A stretch of 64,000 nucleotides of DNA from CAZKWG01 sp964615375 (GCA_964615375.1 CAZTOW010000049.1:1-64000); one strand, 5' to 3'. Numbered from the stretch's first letter, positions 25,096 through 33,803 are shown. Made by a program: numbers and translations. Notes: generated by a model from the letters alone, not told the origin.

Positions 25096-25511
25096 GGCCG
25101 CACCCGCCAGGCGCTGCCGCACTCGCCGGACACGCGGACGCTCGCGGTCGCGGTGCCGGCGTCCAGCTTGAAGTGGACGTACAAGGCGCTGACCGCGAAG
25201 GGCTTGCGCGCGAGGTTCCAGCTCACGCCGCCATCCGTCGTGAGGTCGAGCGCGAGGTTGATGGCCTGGGTCGCGCCGGTGGTGCCGCTCGGGGTGAGCA
25301 GCTTCAGGCCCGCCTCGTCCTCCGAGAGGTAGAACGTGACGCTGCCGGCGCCCTGGACGGACGTGAGCCGCACGTCGATGCCGACCAGCCAGCCGCGCGA
25401 GGGCACGGGCTCGGTGGTGTCGTCGCCCTCGACCGCGCCGAGCTCGACCGTGAGCCAGCTCGAGGTCAGCGCGAGGGCGTCGGCGCCGATGAAGAAGGGC
25501 CAGGGGTTCAT
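25092..25511 (-). CDS. Small beta-rich protein upstream of the fibre gene
   Basis: A 139-aa protein starting at ATG 25511, overlapping the stop of the GHKL gene. Sequence such as VEGDDTTEPVPSRGWLVGID and VTFYLSEDEAGLKLLT is beta-strand-like, with no transmembrane segment or catalytic motif. Position before the fibre gene suggests a virion structural protein, for example a fibre-associated or baseplate part. The longer frame to 25907 is a shadow of the GHKL gene. Confidence 0.6.
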   Translation of the reverse strand: MNPWPFFIGADALALTSSWLTVELGAVEGDDTTEPVPSRGWLVGIDVRLTSVQGAGSVTFYLSEDEAGLKLLTPSGTTGATQAINLALDLTTDGGVSWNLARKPFAVSALYVHFKLDAGTATASVRVSGECGSAWRVRP

Positions 25512-28273
25512 GCGGCGGCTCCTCCGAAGGCCAGGGTGATCTGCTGGATCAGCGCGGGGCGGTTCCGGCGGAGGAAGGCGTCGATGTCCGAGGCGTCGAG
25601 GCCCTCGGGCGGGTTGGATCGGAGCGCATTGGCGGCGAGCTGGAGCAGGGCCTCGGGGTCGAGGGTCCGGCGCCGGCCGCCGTGGCGGGCGCGGTCGATG
25701 GCGTCGAGCAGGCGCGTCGTGGGGTGGCCCTGGCGGCGACCTCGGACGGGCTGGTTCGCGCGGAGCACGGGCTCCAGGGCGTCGAGCTCGTGGGCGCCTG
25801 CGCTCGCGACGAGGCTGTCGGGCAGCGCCTCCAGGTGAGCCGCCAGCGCCGCGTGCCGGTTCGAGCTGAGCGGCCGGGCCTCCAGCGCGTGCCAGGCGCT
25901 CAACCACTCGCGCACGCTCGACCAGCAGAGCCGCGTGCCGGGCGTTGTGTAGACCGCGAGCTGGTCCTGGAGCGCCCTCACCTCGCGGGTCGCCGCGGTG
26001 GCCTTCGACCGCTGCACCTTGACCTGCTCTTCGAGCTTGTCCACCTTCGCGGCCAGTCTCTCGGCGCGGGCGGCGTCGGAGTCCGGCGGGGTCGGGAGTT
26101 CGAGCAGGCGCGAGACCAGCGCCGCGATGGCGGGCAGCAGGTGCGCGGTCGCGTGGCCGAGATCCTCGCGGGCCGAGATGTACGCCTCGTCGTGGCCCTG
26201 GCCCATCCGACCGTCGGCGTGGGTGAGCTCGTGCACGGCGACGCTGTGCAGGAACGCAGCGATGGCGACCGGGCGCTCGCGGTGCGCCTTCACGACCTCG
26301 GCGAAGCGGTCGGGGTTGAGCGAGATGACCAGCTCGCCGCGCGCGGATCGGCTCGCGAGGCCGATGACCTGATCGTCGAGGACGAAGCCGGGCTTGAAGC
26401 GCCTGCGCAGCCGGGCCTCGCTGGCGATCACCCGCAGCACGCCGTCCCAGGCGAGCAGGTGCGGCACCCAGCGGGCGTAGCTCTGGAGGAAGCGCCTGGC
26501 GCGAGCCTTGTCGTAGTTTTTCTTCGAGATCCGCAGCCCCGCGTAGGCGCCAAAGGGGTTCTTCCTGGCCCTCTTCTGCCCGGTCGCCCGGTCGAGCGCG
26601 GCCAGCACGCCCGGCGCGGCGGCGACCTGGAACAGCCCGGCGCCGCCCGGGTTCATGCCGGCGTCCAGCGCCCGTTCGAGGGCCTGCTCGATGTCCGAGG
26701 CATCCTGGTTGTCGGCCTCGCCTGCCGCCACACGGTCGAGCGCGAGCTCGATGGCGGGGGTGAGGATGCCGCGGTCGCGGCGGCCGACCCAGGTGCGATC
26801 GGCGTTGGGCGTCGCGGCGGCGACCGCCTCGTCGGCCTCCTGGAGGAAGGTGCGGATCACGGTGGCGAGGTTCTGGTCGACCGCCGCCTCGCGATCGGCG
26901 ATGGCGACCGCCGCCTTGAAGCCGCCCGGGAGCGCCGGGTCGAAGATGGGCTCCACCTTCTGCGTCCTTGATCCCGGGGCAGCGCGCGAAGTAGCCGGCT
27001 CGGGCGCCGGCAGGTTCTTGGCCTGCTCGGCGTAGAAGTCCACCAGCCCGCCCGCCGCCGAGGCCAGCGCACGTCGCACGGTCTCGTCCTGCAGCGCGCT
27101 CGCGAGTTGCTGGCCCAGCGCCTCCGCCCCCTCGCGCTCGTGCGGGTCGTCGGAGAGGGGGTCAAAGACCTCGTCCTCCTGGTCCCGGTCGGCGCTCTCG
27201 CTCTCGCGCTCGATCTCGTCGGCGAGGTCCCGGAACGTGTGGGCCGCCTGCCCTTGGAAGCCGTCCCGGGCGGCGTTCAGCGGGTAGCCCAGGTCGGCCG
27301 GGCGGACGGTGGTGGTGAGGTCGATCACGAAGTCGGACTTGAGGCCGCCCCGGAACGCGGCGTGCTTGAACTGAAAGAGCCCGTTCAGCCGGATGTAGTA
27401 GGCCCCGGCGCGATCCCCGACGGAGCGGCGATATGCCTTGACCGCAGCGGTCGTGCCGTTCCCCCACGCGCCCTCGACCTTGACTTTGCTGCCGCCGCGA
27501 CGGCTGAACAGCGGCTGGACCTCGACGCCGTTGAAGACCAGCCTGAAGCCGGGCAGGTCGTTGGCGCCGAGCAGCTCGCGGATCCGGTCTTCGAGCCCCA
27601 CCCAGGCGCCCCGCGCGCGGTCCCAGCGCCAGTAGCCCTCCTCGTCGAGGTCGTGGACCGTCAGCTTCGTGCCGATGCGCGGCTCGGCCGGGAAGACGGC
27701 CACGTCCTGGTCGGCGCCACGCGCGACCGCCAGGTTGTCCCGGGTGTGCAGCTCCCAGCGGAAGCTCTTGCTGACCCCGAGGATCACGGCCTTGGCGATG
27801 CCGAAGCCGCCCGCCGCCTCGCCGGAGTCGGCTGCGTCGCGTTTGCCGGAGTCGCCGAGCGAGAGGAACTTGGTGAGAATCGTGTCGGCGTCCATGCCCT
27901 GGCCGCGATCCTCGAAGCTCAGGCTGCGCGTGTTCGGCGTCCAGGTTACCTCGAAGCAAGCGTCCTCCTGGCGGAGCAGTCTCGCGCGAATCGCGGCTTT
28001 CATGCTGTCGATTGAGTTCTGGCACCCCTCCCTCACCGCCAACACGGGCAGGTCGCCGGAGCTGTACAGACTGCTCATCATCAAGGCCCAGATGCGCCCT
28101 GTGTTGACGGTCGGACGCCCGCTGGCCTTGGCCTCGATGCGCTCGACGATCTCCCCGCGCCCGCCGAGCGCCTTGCGCAGCGCCGCCCGATCCACCTTGA
28201 GCGTCGAGGACGCGCGCGCCGAGGCGCCGTGGGCGACCAGGGCCTCGACCTGTTCGCAGAGCCCGCAGCTCAT
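25508..28273 (-). CDS. GHKL ATPase with HELTH motif and C-terminal tag
   Basis: The 921-aa protein has an N-terminal Hsp90/histidine-kinase-type ATPase: REGCQNSIDSMK near residue 80 (N box), FEDRGQGMDADTI near 120 (G1 box) and GGFGIAKAVILG (lid). It begins with Cys pairs (CGLCEQ). Around residue 680 is VAVHELTHADGRMGQGHDE, an HExxH-like zinc-peptidase motif with a nearby Glu, then a coiled-coil stretch. The last ~50 residues are the shared tag (PPEGLDASDIDAFLRRNR). I know of no named family joining these parts. It lies between the cytosine methyltransferase gene and the fibre genes with ATGA overlaps on both sides. Confidence 0.78.
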   Translation of the reverse strand: MSCGLCEQVEALVAHGASARASSTLKVDRAALRKALGGRGEIVERIEAKASGRPTVNTGRIWALMMSSLYSSGDLPVLAVREGCQNSIDSMKAAIRARLLRQEDACFEVTWTPNTRSLSFEDRGQGMDADTILTKFLSLGDSGKRDAADSGEAAGGFGIAKAVILGVSKSFRWELHTRDNLAVARGADQDVAVFPAEPRIGTKLTVHDLDEEGYWRWDRARGAWVGLEDRIRELLGANDLPGFRLVFNGVEVQPLFSRRGGSKVKVEGAWGNGTTAAVKAYRRSVGDRAGAYYIRLNGLFQFKHAAFRGGLKSDFVIDLTTTVRPADLGYPLNAARDGFQGQAAHTFRDLADEIERESESADRDQEDEVFDPLSDDPHEREGAEALGQQLASALQDETVRRALASAAGGLVDFYAEQAKNLPAPEPATSRAAPGSRTQKVEPIFDPALPGGFKAAVAIADREAAVDQNLATVIRTFLQEADEAVAAATPNADRTWVGRRDRGILTPAIELALDRVAAGEADNQDASDIEQALERALDAGMNPGGAGLFQVAAAPGVLAALDRATGQKRARKNPFGAYAGLRISKKNYDKARARRFLQSYARWVPHLLAWDGVLRVIASEARLRRRFKPGFVLDDQVIGLASRSARGELVISLNPDRFAEVVKAHRERPVAIAAFLHSVAVHELTHADGRMGQGHDEAYISAREDLGHATAHLLPAIAALVSRLLELPTPPDSDAARAERLAAKVDKLEEQVKVQRSKATAATREVRALQDQLAVYTTPGTRLCWSSVREWLSAWHALEARPLSSNRHAALAAHLEALPDSLVASAGAHELDALEPVLRANQPVRGRRQGHPTTRLLDAIDRARHGGRRRTLDPEALLQLAANALRSNPPEGLDASDIDAFLRRNRPALIQQITLAFGGAAA

Positions 28274-29370
28274 GGTCTCACCCCCAGATGTCCAGGAACG
28301 ACCAGCCCCGTGCGCCGAATCAGCCGCCCCAGCGCAACCGTGTCCACGCCCGAGCCCCGGAGCGCGCTCCAGGCCCGGTGCGCGACCAGGACCAGGCGCG
28401 CGACGGCCTCGGCGAGGGGCGGCGGGACCGCGTTGCCGGCCTGGGTGTACTGCTCCTCGACGGTGCCCTGGACGGGCCAGTCGGCCGGGAAGCCCTGGAG
28501 GATCAGGGCCTCCTGGACGGTGACGCGGCGGATGCCGGCGGCCAGGAAGGCGGCGTCGCTGGCGCGGTCGGGGCCGCCGTGAAAGCTCCAGGCGGTCTGG
28601 GCGCTGGCGCGGGTGCCCTTCACCTCGCTGGTGGTGACGGTCGGCGCCGGGCTGCCCAGGCGACCGGGCTCGCTGCAGGCGCGGCCGAACGCGCCGTCAC
28701 AGGCGTAGCAGGCGCGAGCCGCGCAGGAGGCGCGGTTCAGGGTGTCGCCGACCGCCTCGCCCATGCTCTGCCACGGCGGCAGGCCGAGGCCATCGGCGGT
28801 CCCGGGCGCGGCGCGCGTCGGCTGAGGCCCGTCCTCGTCGAGCGCCAGCGGGCCACCCCACACGATCAGCCGGCGACGGTGCTGCGGCACCCCGAAGTCC
28901 GCGGCGTTGAGCCTCCACACGCCCGAGAATGGGAAGCGCAGGCTGATCTGGTCGAGGACGTGCGTGTAGTGGCAGGCCGGGCAGCCGCCCCGGTCCAGCG
29001 CGCAGGCGTCCGCGTGGTAGCTCCAGCCGAGCACGTTTTCAGCCAGAAACCAGCTCGGCTGCGCCTCGTCGATGGCGCGCAGCGCAGCGGGCCAGCCGTC
29101 GCGCTCGTCCTCGCCCCCGCGCCGTTTGCCGGCCATCGAGCCCGGCTGGCACGGCGGCGAGGCCCAGAGCAGATCGACCTTCCCGGCCCATGCGGAGAAG
29201 TCCACTTCGTTCACGTCGGCCTCGACCGCCGGCAGGCCCGCAGCCCTCAGCGTCCGCACCGCCGCCGGCGCGCGCTCGACACAGGCCACCGCGTCCCAGC
29301 CCGCCCGGAGCAGCCCGAGCGAGGCCCCGCCGGTGCCGGCGAACAGCTCCAGGACGGCGGCGCGGGTCAT
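28270..29370 (-). CDS. C5 cytosine DNA methyltransferase
   Basis: The 366-aa protein has the ordered motifs of C5 methyltransferases: LELFAGTGGASLGL (motif I), LLWASPPCQPGS near residue 70 (motif IV with the catalytic Cys), FLAENV (motif VI), FGVPQHRRRLIV (motif VIII) and YTQAGNAVPPPLAEA (motif X). Extra Cys-rich inserts (CALDRGGCPAC and CAARACYACDGAFGRAC) are unusual and may bind zinc. The ATG at 29370 overlaps the amidase stop, and its stop overlaps the GHKL start. No cognate restriction gene is adjacent, so it may protect element DNA from host restriction. Confidence 0.92.
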   Translation of the reverse strand: MTRAAVLELFAGTGGASLGLLRAGWDAVACVERAPAAVRTLRAAGLPAVEADVNEVDFSAWAGKVDLLWASPPCQPGSMAGKRRGGEDERDGWPAALRAIDEAQPSWFLAENVLGWSYHADACALDRGGCPACHYTHVLDQISLRFPFSGVWRLNAADFGVPQHRRRLIVWGGPLALDEDGPQPTRAAPGTADGLGLPPWQSMGEAVGDTLNRASCAARACYACDGAFGRACSEPGRLGSPAPTVTTSEVKGTRASAQTAWSFHGGPDRASDAAFLAAGIRRVTVQEALILQGFPADWPVQGTVEEQYTQAGNAVPPPLAEAVARLVLVAHRAWSALRGSGVDTVALGRLIRRTGLVVPGHLGVRP

Positions 29371-29924
29371 GGTCGACCCCAGGCGTCCACGCCCCGCGCG
29401 AGCGCGCGGCCCACGGCGTCGAGCTGGCCCAGGAACCAGACCCTGCGCGGGCCGTCGAGGAAGTAGGGCTCGACGCAGAGCGCCACCGCCTTGACCCCTG
29501 CGATGCAACCGAACGCCTCCGAGTAGTCGCCGTCCCTGGGGATCCCGTTGGTGTCCGGCCGGCAGGCGCGGGCGCGGCAGGTCCAGGGCACGACCGCGCC
29601 CAGCTCGGCGGCGACGGACTCCGCGAGATCCCGGCCGCGCGAGGAGCGGTGGTCGTAGAACAGCTCGCCCCGATCCCCACCGCCCGCGTTGACGTGGCAG
29701 TTCAGGTAGACGCTGGCCTTGTAGAGATCGGCCCGCGCCCACTGCGAGGCGTACTCGCCGTCGCTGAGCAGAACGACGGTGTGGCCGAGCCCGCGGGCCT
29801 CGCGGTCGAAGGCGTCGAGGTAGCGGCGAACGACGGAGACCTCCTCCGAACCCTCGAAGGTGGCGCCGCGGTCGCTCCAGCGTGACGGACGCCCGGCGTG
29901 GCCGATGGTAGCGGCGAGGATCAT
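29367..29924 (-). CDS. N-acetylmuramoyl-L-alanine amidase-like protein
   Basis: The 185-aa protein fits the Amidase_3 fold: an early IGHAGRPSRWSDRGA (zinc His), an SEEVSVVRRYL Glu region, SVYLNCHVNAGGGDRGELFY (second His), and a late CVEPYFLDG with the catalytic Glu. There is no signal peptide. It is the first gene of the - strand operon running to 23822. Together with lysozyme-like and M23-like proteins upstream it makes three different cell-wall enzymes within 4 kb, as in phage lysis or DNA-entry modules. Confidence 0.75.
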   Translation of the reverse strand: MILAATIGHAGRPSRWSDRGATFEGSEEVSVVRRYLDAFDREARGLGHTVVLLSDGEYASQWARADLYKASVYLNCHVNAGGGDRGELFYDHRSSRGRDLAESVAAELGAVVPWTCRARACRPDTNGIPRDGDYSEAFGCIAGVKAVALCVEPYFLDGPRRVWFLGQLDAVGRALARGVDAWGRP

Positions 29925-30030
29925 GGCCTCCTCCCCTTGGTTTGCACGAATCGCGACAAAGACGCGAGAATCGGATCACAACCCCACCCCCTCACGCCAT
30001 GAAGAGGTGTAGGGCGCAGCGACGCGGGCC

Positions 30031-30906
30031 TCACGCGAGCACCAGGGCCTGGTCGCCGAGCGCCGGGTCGGCCAGGATCTCGCCGGTGCGGCGGACGATG
30101 ATCGCGTAGAGATCAGCCTGCCCCGCGAACAGGTGCCACTCGGCGCCGACCTTCTTCCAGGTCTTGCCGCTGGCCGTGGTGAGCTGCTCCGGCGCCGAGC
30201 TCCGCCGATACGGCGCCGCGCAGGCCCGCGCATAGCGGGACAGCAGCTCCGGGTAGGCCACCCGGACAGGACCGGACGAGGTCAGCTCGGCCTTCAGGCC
30301 GTTGGCCAGCTTCTTCGCCCCATGTCCCCCGTGGTGGTTGGCGCGGTCGAAGAACAGGACCAGCGCCCGCTCCGTCCTCACCCCGAAGATCTCCGCGATG
30401 TCCAGCGCGGCCTGCCAGGACGCGCCGGTCTTCGCCGCCTCGGCCTGCGCGAGCTGGAAGACCCGGACGTGGCCCGCCGCGGTGAAGCGGCTGGTCCAGG
30501 GCTCCTGCCAGAGGGGCAAGCTCATGCGCACGGCCTCGTTGGCGGAGCTGGTCGTCTGGAGCAGCAGGCCCGCGTCCGGGCCGAAGGTCTGGGCGAACGC
30601 CGCGGGATCGGCCGCGTTCATCCTGGCCAGCAGCCTGCCGAGCGCCCCGCTCCGCTGCGTCCACTGGAGGAGACCGTAGCTGAGGCCCTGGCCGTCCGTA
30701 TTCCGGTTCTGCGCCCAGAACTTCCCCTTCGACTCGCCCCTCGCCACGTAGTCGATCACCCGCGCCGCGATGTCCATGACGCTCCTCCTCCCCTCGGCGA
30801 CCGGCGCCTCGATCTTCGCCCTCGGCGTCGAGACCGCGAGCCCAACCAGCGCCGCGCCCGCGAGCGCGCCGCCCAGCATCAGCGTCAGCGGGACCACGCG
30901 GGTCAT
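30031..30906 (-). CDS. Exported lysozyme-like (lytic) protein
   Basis: The 291-aa protein has an N-terminal signal or anchor (VPLTLMLGGALAGAALVGLA). After it comes VIDYVARGESKGKFWAQNRN, then GQGLSYGLLQWTQRSGALG, reminiscent of lysozyme/chitosanase-fold hydrolases, in which a Glu (here in GES) precedes a Gly-Ser-Tyr-Gly strand. The family is not certain. ATG at 30906 overlaps the upstream stop. Its 3' end is followed by a 106-base gap to the next operon, which probably contains a promoter. It may cut peptidoglycan from outside the inner membrane. Confidence 0.62.
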   Translation of the reverse strand: MTRVVPLTLMLGGALAGAALVGLAVSTPRAKIEAPVAEGRRSVMDIAARVIDYVARGESKGKFWAQNRNTDGQGLSYGLLQWTQRSGALGRLLARMNAADPAAFAQTFGPDAGLLLQTTSSANEAVRMSLPLWQEPWTSRFTAAGHVRVFQLAQAEAAKTGASWQAALDIAEIFGVRTERALVLFFDRANHHGGHGAKKLANGLKAELTSSGPVRVAYPELLSRYARACAAPYRRSSAPEQLTTASGKTWKKVGAEWHLFAGQADLYAIIVRRTGEILADPALGDQALVLA

Positions 30907-31712
30907 GGCCGGATCCTCGCGATGAAGACGTCGGGCAGCCCTCGCGCGCGGAGCGAGATAGCCGGGCTCGGCTCCCGCTCGCCCAGGATCCGATCGACCA
31001 CGTCGGCGCGCTGCTCGGCGGCGTCGATGTCGTCCCAGCGTGGATCGCGCAGGATCGCGTCGATGAGCTCCTCCCTCTCCAGCGGCCGCGCCCGACCGCC
31101 CTCGACCTCGCGCACGTCGATGCGCTCGGCGACCAGGAGCGCCCCGACGAGCTCGGCCCGGCCCTCGCGCCCACGCCGGGGGTCCGGTTGGATGGCCTGG
31201 CCGCCGCGCGCCGGGGGCTGGGGAAGCGTCACGGCGCCCGCGCCCAGGATCGCGGCGATGGTCGAGAACAGTTGGGCCAGCTCGGGGTCCACGCTCGCGA
31301 GGTCGATCTGTCCGAGGAGCTGGGTCGCGCCGTAATGGTCGTGCTCCCGCCACCGCCGCCAGGCCCGCTCCAGCGCCGCGAGCTGAGGGCTGTGGGCCAG
31401 CGCCGCCCCCCAGGGCGCGTCGTGCCGCCCCGCGACGATCCGCTCCCAGACGAGCTGCGCCGGCACCCAGCCGCCATTCCCCTTCACGCCCTGGAGCAGG
31501 TCGGCGGCCTGCATCACCGTACTGCCGAGGCTGTCGAGCACAGACGCCTTCTGTTTGTACAGGCGCCAGAGCGCGGCGCCGGCGACGTGGTCGTTGGCCT
31601 CCGCGAGCGCGGCGTGAAGCGCGTACTCGGCGCTCGGGTCGCGGCGGCCGAGCTCGGGCGCGATGAGCGACAGGGAGAAGCGGGCCAGCCGGCCCTGGTG
31701 GGTCTGGTTCAT
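30903..31712 (-). CDS. Unknown protein, first of a paralogous pair
   Basis: A 269-aa protein, helical in its first half. Its C-terminal third (ELIDAILRDPRWDDIDAAEQ, then VDRILGEREPSPAI) matches the end of the neighbouring protein at 31709-32479, and both start with MNQ/MNH followed by a LARF segment. So the two genes arose by duplication. No catalytic motif or signal peptide is seen. ATGA overlaps on both sides tie it to the cell-wall enzyme genes, so a structural or lysis-related role is possible. Confidence 0.62.
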   Translation of the reverse strand: MNQTHQGRLARFSLSLIAPELGRRDPSAEYALHAALAEANDHVAGAALWRLYKQKASVLDSLGSTVMQAADLLQGVKGNGGWVPAQLVWERIVAGRHDAPWGAALAHSPQLAALERAWRRWREHDHYGATQLLGQIDLASVDPELAQLFSTIAAILGAGAVTLPQPPARGGQAIQPDPRRGREGRAELVGALLVAERIDVREVEGGRARPLEREELIDAILRDPRWDDIDAAEQRADVVDRILGEREPSPAISLRARGLPDVFIARIRP

Positions 31713-32479
31713 CGCACGATCCGCTGGATGTAGACCTGTTTCTGGCCGAAGGCCGTGCCGTCGATGGCGGGGCTCGGGCGCCCGCGCTGGAGGATGCCCT
31801 CGACCACGCCGCGCTCCTGCACAGAGGCGTCGATGTCGTCCCAGAACGGATCCCGGAGGATGGCCTCGGCGAGATCGTCGCGGGTCATCACCCGGATCCG
31901 CCCGCGCTCCGGGTCGCGGAGCTGGACGTCGTGGGCGCGCAGCACGGCGAGCACGAGATCGGCGCGGTCCTTGCGGCCCCGGTTGAGGTTGATCCGACCT
32001 GATCCGAGCGCGTGCTGGGCGACGAGGCGCGCGCCCGCGACGACGGCGCCGGTCTCGGGATCGAGGCGAGGGAGGGTGACAGGGTCCAGATGCCCAAGCA
32101 CGCCACCCCAGGCGTCCACGTCGGCCGCGAAGCACGCGCTGGTGAAGCACTCCCGCAGCCGACCCGAGGGCGTCTGGTCCCGCAGCCCCACGAGCGCGAT
32201 CCGGGCCAGCACGGTGGCGCCCTCGGCCGGGAGCCGGTCCTCGCGCAGGGCGTCCACGGCCTTGTGCAGCTTCGGGAGCAGGCTCTCGTCGCGAAACGCA
32301 GGCGTGAGGCTGAAGAACTCGCCGACCAGCAGCGACCAGGCGGCCTCGCCGAGCTTCGCGTCGTCTGGCTCACGGAGGGCGTACTCCAGGTCAGCCCCGA
32401 GGCGCGGCCGGGCGCGCGACAAGGGCGAGACGAGCTGCTCCAAACAGAAGCGCGCCAGAGCCCGAATGGGGTGGTTCAT
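31709..32479 (-). CDS. Unknown protein, second of a paralogous pair
   Basis: A 256-aa protein paralogous to the one at 30903-31712. The shared C-terminal block reads LAEAILRDPFWDDIDASVQE, then RGRPSPAIDG and a terminal YIQRIVR. The middle parts have diverged strongly. ATG at 32479 overlaps the stop of the M23 gene. No known domain; two members side by side suggest a heteromer. Confidence 0.62.
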   Translation of the reverse strand: MNHPIRALARFCLEQLVSPLSRARPRLGADLEYALREPDDAKLGEAAWSLLVGEFFSLTPAFRDESLLPKLHKAVDALREDRLPAEGATVLARIALVGLRDQTPSGRLRECFTSACFAADVDAWGGVLGHLDPVTLPRLDPETGAVVAGARLVAQHALGSGRINLNRGRKDRADLVLAVLRAHDVQLRDPERGRIRVMTRDDLAEAILRDPFWDDIDASVQERGVVEGILQRGRPSPAIDGTAFGQKQVYIQRIVR

Positions 32480-33033
32480 GCTCCCCTCCTCGCGAAGGTG
32501 TTGAGCGGGTAGACGGTCATCGGGTCCACCAGCCGCCCGCTCGGGTCGTAGACCTGGACGTGCAGGTGCGGACCCGTCGCGCGGCCGGTCTGCCCGGTCC
32601 TGCCGATGAGCTGGCCTCTCTGCACCCAGGTCCCGGCAGGAGCCACCACGACCGAGAGGTGCAGAAAGGCCCAGAGGTAGCCGTTGGAACGGATGAAGAT
32701 CGCGTGCCCGTTGGTGACGCCGCGACCGACGCCGGCCCGGTCGATGCGCTCGACCACGCCAGCGAAGGGCGCGTAGACCGGCGTGCCCACCGGCACGGGG
32801 ATGTCCAACCCACGGTGGAACGCCGGCTGACCCGTGAACGGATCGGGACGCATGCCGAAGCCTGAGCCCGCCCTCGGCTGACCAGGCACCGGGGCGTGAG
32901 CGCCGCTGTCGGGGCGCGGCCCGGGTGCCGGCGCCGTGACCTTCGCCTCGGCGCGCGGCGAGATCGCGGCCAGCACGAAGGCCGCGAGCCCGCCCGCGGC
33001 GATCAGCGCCGGACCGGCGAGCCCGCGCCTCAC
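32476..33033 (-). CDS. Exported M23-family (LytM) peptidase
   Basis: The 185-aa protein starts at a GTG that overlaps the previous stop (GTGA) and begins with RRG plus a hydrophobic signal or anchor ending near AAISPRAEA. The peptidase domain has SGFGMRPDPFTGQPAFHRGL, with the HxxxD zinc pair (HRGLD), and the GPHLHVQVYDP motif with the catalytic His pair. All M23 zinc residues are present, so it should cut peptide cross-links in the cell wall. It belongs with the lysozyme-like and amidase-like genes. Confidence 0.88.
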   Translation of the reverse strand: MRRGLAGPALIAAGGLAAFVLAAISPRAEAKVTAPAPGPRPDSGAHAPVPGQPRAGSGFGMRPDPFTGQPAFHRGLDIPVPVGTPVYAPFAGVVERIDRAGVGRGVTNGHAIFIRSNGYLWAFLHLSVVVAPAGTWVQRGQLIGRTGQTGRATGPHLHVQVYDPSGRLVDPMTVYPLNTFARRGA

Positions 33034-33803
33034 GGCACCACCCCACCGTCGAGGTGCCGGCCCCACCAGGACCACGCCATCGACATCGCCAGGTTCTTCG
33101 CCACGCCCTGGCCGCGCACGTTCTCCAAGAAGGCCCGGTAGCCGGCCTCGGACGGCGAGAGCAGCGCCGTCTTCGGGTCCTCCAGGGCCGCCACCGACAC
33201 CCGCGCAAGCTGGCTACCGCCCGCCAGCACCGGCACGAAGCTGAGGTCGACCGTGGTCCGGGGCAGGCGCAGCGCCGCCAGCAGCCCGCGCTTCATCGCC
33301 TCGTGGTTCGCGCAGAAGATCCGGTCCACCCAGCCTGGGATCGCCTGCCGCCAGGACAGCGCGAGCCAGGTGCTGCGCTGCCAGACCCCGGCGAAGTCCA
33401 CGGCGATCTCCTCGGCCACGCTCCGCTCATCGAGCCGCCGGTCCCACTCGACCGGGCTCGCCGGCCGCTGCACGCGGGACCACCACGCGGGCGCCCAGGA
33501 CCCGCCGTCGAGCGCCCAGGCCATCGACCCGAAGCGCCGCAACGGGACGCGCATCATGGACGGCCCCGCCGGCAGCTCGGGCCAGCCCAGCTCGCAGAGC
33601 ACGTCGCCCTCGCGCAGGGACGCCACCCAGAGCAGCGCGCCGGGGATCAGCCAGCCGCCCAGGCCCAGGTCACGCTCCGAGGCCGCCATCGCGTTCAGGC
33701 TGGCGCGCCAGATAGGCAGCCGCTCCTCGCGGGAGAGCCCGGCCTGCGCGAGCCCGACGTCGGTGAGCGCGAGGCCGCGGGTGATGGCGAGCGCGTCGAA
33801 CAT
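33030..33803 (-). CDS. Unknown protein heading the cell-wall enzyme operon
   Basis: The 257-aa protein starts at ATG 33803 with GGAGGG ten bases upstream; longer frames lack a ribosome site. It is tryptophan-rich (GSWAPAWWSRVQRP, AMSMAWSWWGRHL) without a signal peptide or recognised motif. It is the first of five genes joined by ATGA/GTGA overlaps down to 30031. The 69 bases to the divergent small-protein gene at 33873 must hold its promoter. Confidence 0.65.
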   Translation of the reverse strand: MFDALAITRGLALTDVGLAQAGLSREERLPIWRASLNAMAASERDLGLGGWLIPGALLWVASLREGDVLCELGWPELPAGPSMMRVPLRRFGSMAWALDGGSWAPAWWSRVQRPASPVEWDRRLDERSVAEEIAVDFAGVWQRSTWLALSWRQAIPGWVDRIFCANHEAMKRGLLAALRLPRTTVDLSFVPVLAGGSQLARVSVAALEDPKTALLSPSEAGYRAFLENVRGQGVAKNLAMSMAWSWWGRHLDGGVVP

